Positions 62,873 to 64,000 of a stretch of DNA of 64,000 bases are shown one piece after another; the stretch's first letter is position 1, and the number at the start of each line of letters is the position of its first letter. The translations under genes were made by a program, and so were the position numbers. Under the pieces are notes generated by a model. It searched no databases, was not told the DNA's origin, and saw only the letters and a program-made list of their open reading frames with translations. Location of the stretch: NCBI RefSeq assembly GCF_024679245.1, contig NC_090173.1, positions 50,489,376 through 50,553,375 of the forward strand. Reading direction: 5' to 3'. This DNA comes from Pseudorasbora parva (lineage: Eukaryota > Chordata > Actinopteri > Cypriniformes > Gobionidae).

Positions 62873-63350
62873 GAATTTTTCCCAAAATAAAATGCATAAA
62901 TCTCGTCTCAGGGGGATAGATATGAGGTGGGGTAGCACGATCATTTGAAAATATTCCAGGGTTTCTACTGATACAAAGCCATATGCTAATCGCTAAAGTA
63001 ACCCTTTAAATGTAGACCTCTCAAGCTGCGATACCGAACAAAACCACACAGAGACGCCAAAAAACTCCTAAAACAACCGCTTTGACTGCAAAAACCTACG
63101 ATTGCTAAAAACAACAACGTCGCTCCCTCTGCTACACGCATGCTCAGTATATCATCGGCTCTGCTGCTCGTGTTTATCATCATCAGTTCTCTCTTTACAG
63201 TAGGTTAAGTCAGTGTGCTATTTCGAGTCAGAGAGAGAGTCAGACACGTCAAAAAGTGAACAACTTTAGAAATGTGTGGATTAGTGCTTACTAGAGATGC
63301 AAACTGTTTGGAACGGTTCAGTCCGATTTGGTTCACAAAAAAGAACAGGT

Positions 63351-63351
<1 letters not shown>
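62873..63351. other. Intergenic, unassigned
   Basis: No recognised gene or repeat end. Confidence 0.4.

Positions 63352-63443
<92 letters not shown>
63352..63443. repeat. (GA)n microsatellite with poly-G end
   Basis: About 82 bp of GA followed by nine G. ORFs reading Arg-Glu or Leu-Ser repeats across it are artefacts. Confidence 0.97.
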
Positions 63444-64000
63444 TCTTCTTCTTCTCTTTTTCTCTTTTTAGCACAATGATATTGTACTGTAATTTGTTAA
63501 CAGACCAACAAAGTGTAACTTTGAATTCTGTCCAGTCTCTTGCAATCAATATCCCACATAGTAGCCTAATGTGTATATATTTCATAATATTGAAATTTTT
63601 AATGTATAATGCCATACAGATAAAGTGCAGTCTTGTGAATTTTCAATCATTGTCATCAAAATCTAGCCATTTGTTACATACTGTACACTGTTGTAAACTG
63701 GGAGTACACTGTTGACTATCTTGTTTGTGAAAAATGACGCAAGGACTTGTCATTCTGATGACACTAAGGATTTTGAGCATGTTACATGCTCCTGCAGGTA
63801 ATCCATTATATGGTGCTGTTTGTACGAATTGTCTTGAGAAATGCACTTACTGGTTTGCAAATCTTAAGGGTGTTTCAAAAAATGTACCAAAGCAACTAAG
63901 GAAACCCGTAACCTTAAGTTAGTCTAAATGAAAGGAAATGAGTTTATACCACTCAAAACAATAAAACAGTTCAGTTTACTTGAAATATATCAGTGCCATG
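63444..64000. other. Intergenic, unassigned
   Basis: AT-rich, no feature recognised up to the window end. Confidence 0.4.

Overview
The window reads as vertebrate, most likely teleost and probably cyprinid, nuclear DNA. It is AT-rich and intron-like or intergenic, with long (TA)n tracts, and is dominated by transposable elements of types common in cyprinid fish: Tc1-like, hAT, TTAA-flanked elements, TA-flanked hairpin MITEs, Ty3/Gypsy and non-LTR elements. No bacterial-style gene organisation, rRNA gene, intact tRNA gene or CRISPR array was seen. The organism call is an inference from TE families and one gene, not from a database match.

The only host protein-coding gene I can support is on the minus strand. 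Coding exon 1 (14269-14397) and exon 2 (7887-8059) of a tweety-family gene (ttyh2 or its paralogue) have matching splice phases and consensus GT donors. Exon 1 starts with MASSRQDYIAPWW and exon 2 encodes the first transmembrane helix. The remaining exons should lie left of base 1. Intron 1 (8060-14268) and the visible part of intron 2 (1-7886) are full of transposon debris.

Region by region. 1-7.9 kb: intron 2, with a hAT-like element, a Gypsy remnant split by a hAT with an exact 8-bp target duplication (which itself contains a TA-flanked MITE holding a (TA)n tract), and a Tc1/IS630-type remnant. 8-14.3 kb: intron 1, with a 390-bp hairpin element and a Tc1-like copy split by a segment holding a solo LTR. 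14-15.3 kb: exon 1 and putative promoter, bracketed by a direct duplication and (TA)n tracts. 15-20 kb: mostly unique, with possible conserved non-coding sequence. 20-23 kb: a complex palindromic region with two near-identical MITEs and a 377-bp templated insertion flanked by a 94-bp duplication. 23-27 kb: a hAT with an 8-bp TSD and a decaying ~90-bp minisatellite. 28.5-31.2 kb: a large TIR element and a short LTR retrotransposon with an exact 5-bp TSD. 32-36 kb: a TTAA-flanked element with a 149-codon ORF, a dispersed repeat and Tc1 copy B. 36-42 kb: mostly unique. 42-44.6 kb: a broken LINE with a nested hairpin. 45-49 kb: MITEs and repeats. 49-52 kb: mostly unique. 52-55 kb: a tandem array carrying tRNA-like T-arm motifs, interrupted by an L2/Maui-like LINE. 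55-64 kb: nested TTAA and hAT elements, other repeats, Tc1 copy C and a (GA)n tract.

No transposon here looks intact enough to move on its own. The value of the window lies in the nested insertion chronology, the exact target-site duplications, a frameshift shared by two Tc1 copies, the templated 94-bp/377-bp rearrangement, and the tRNA-like tandem array. I did not find a clearly new biological system.
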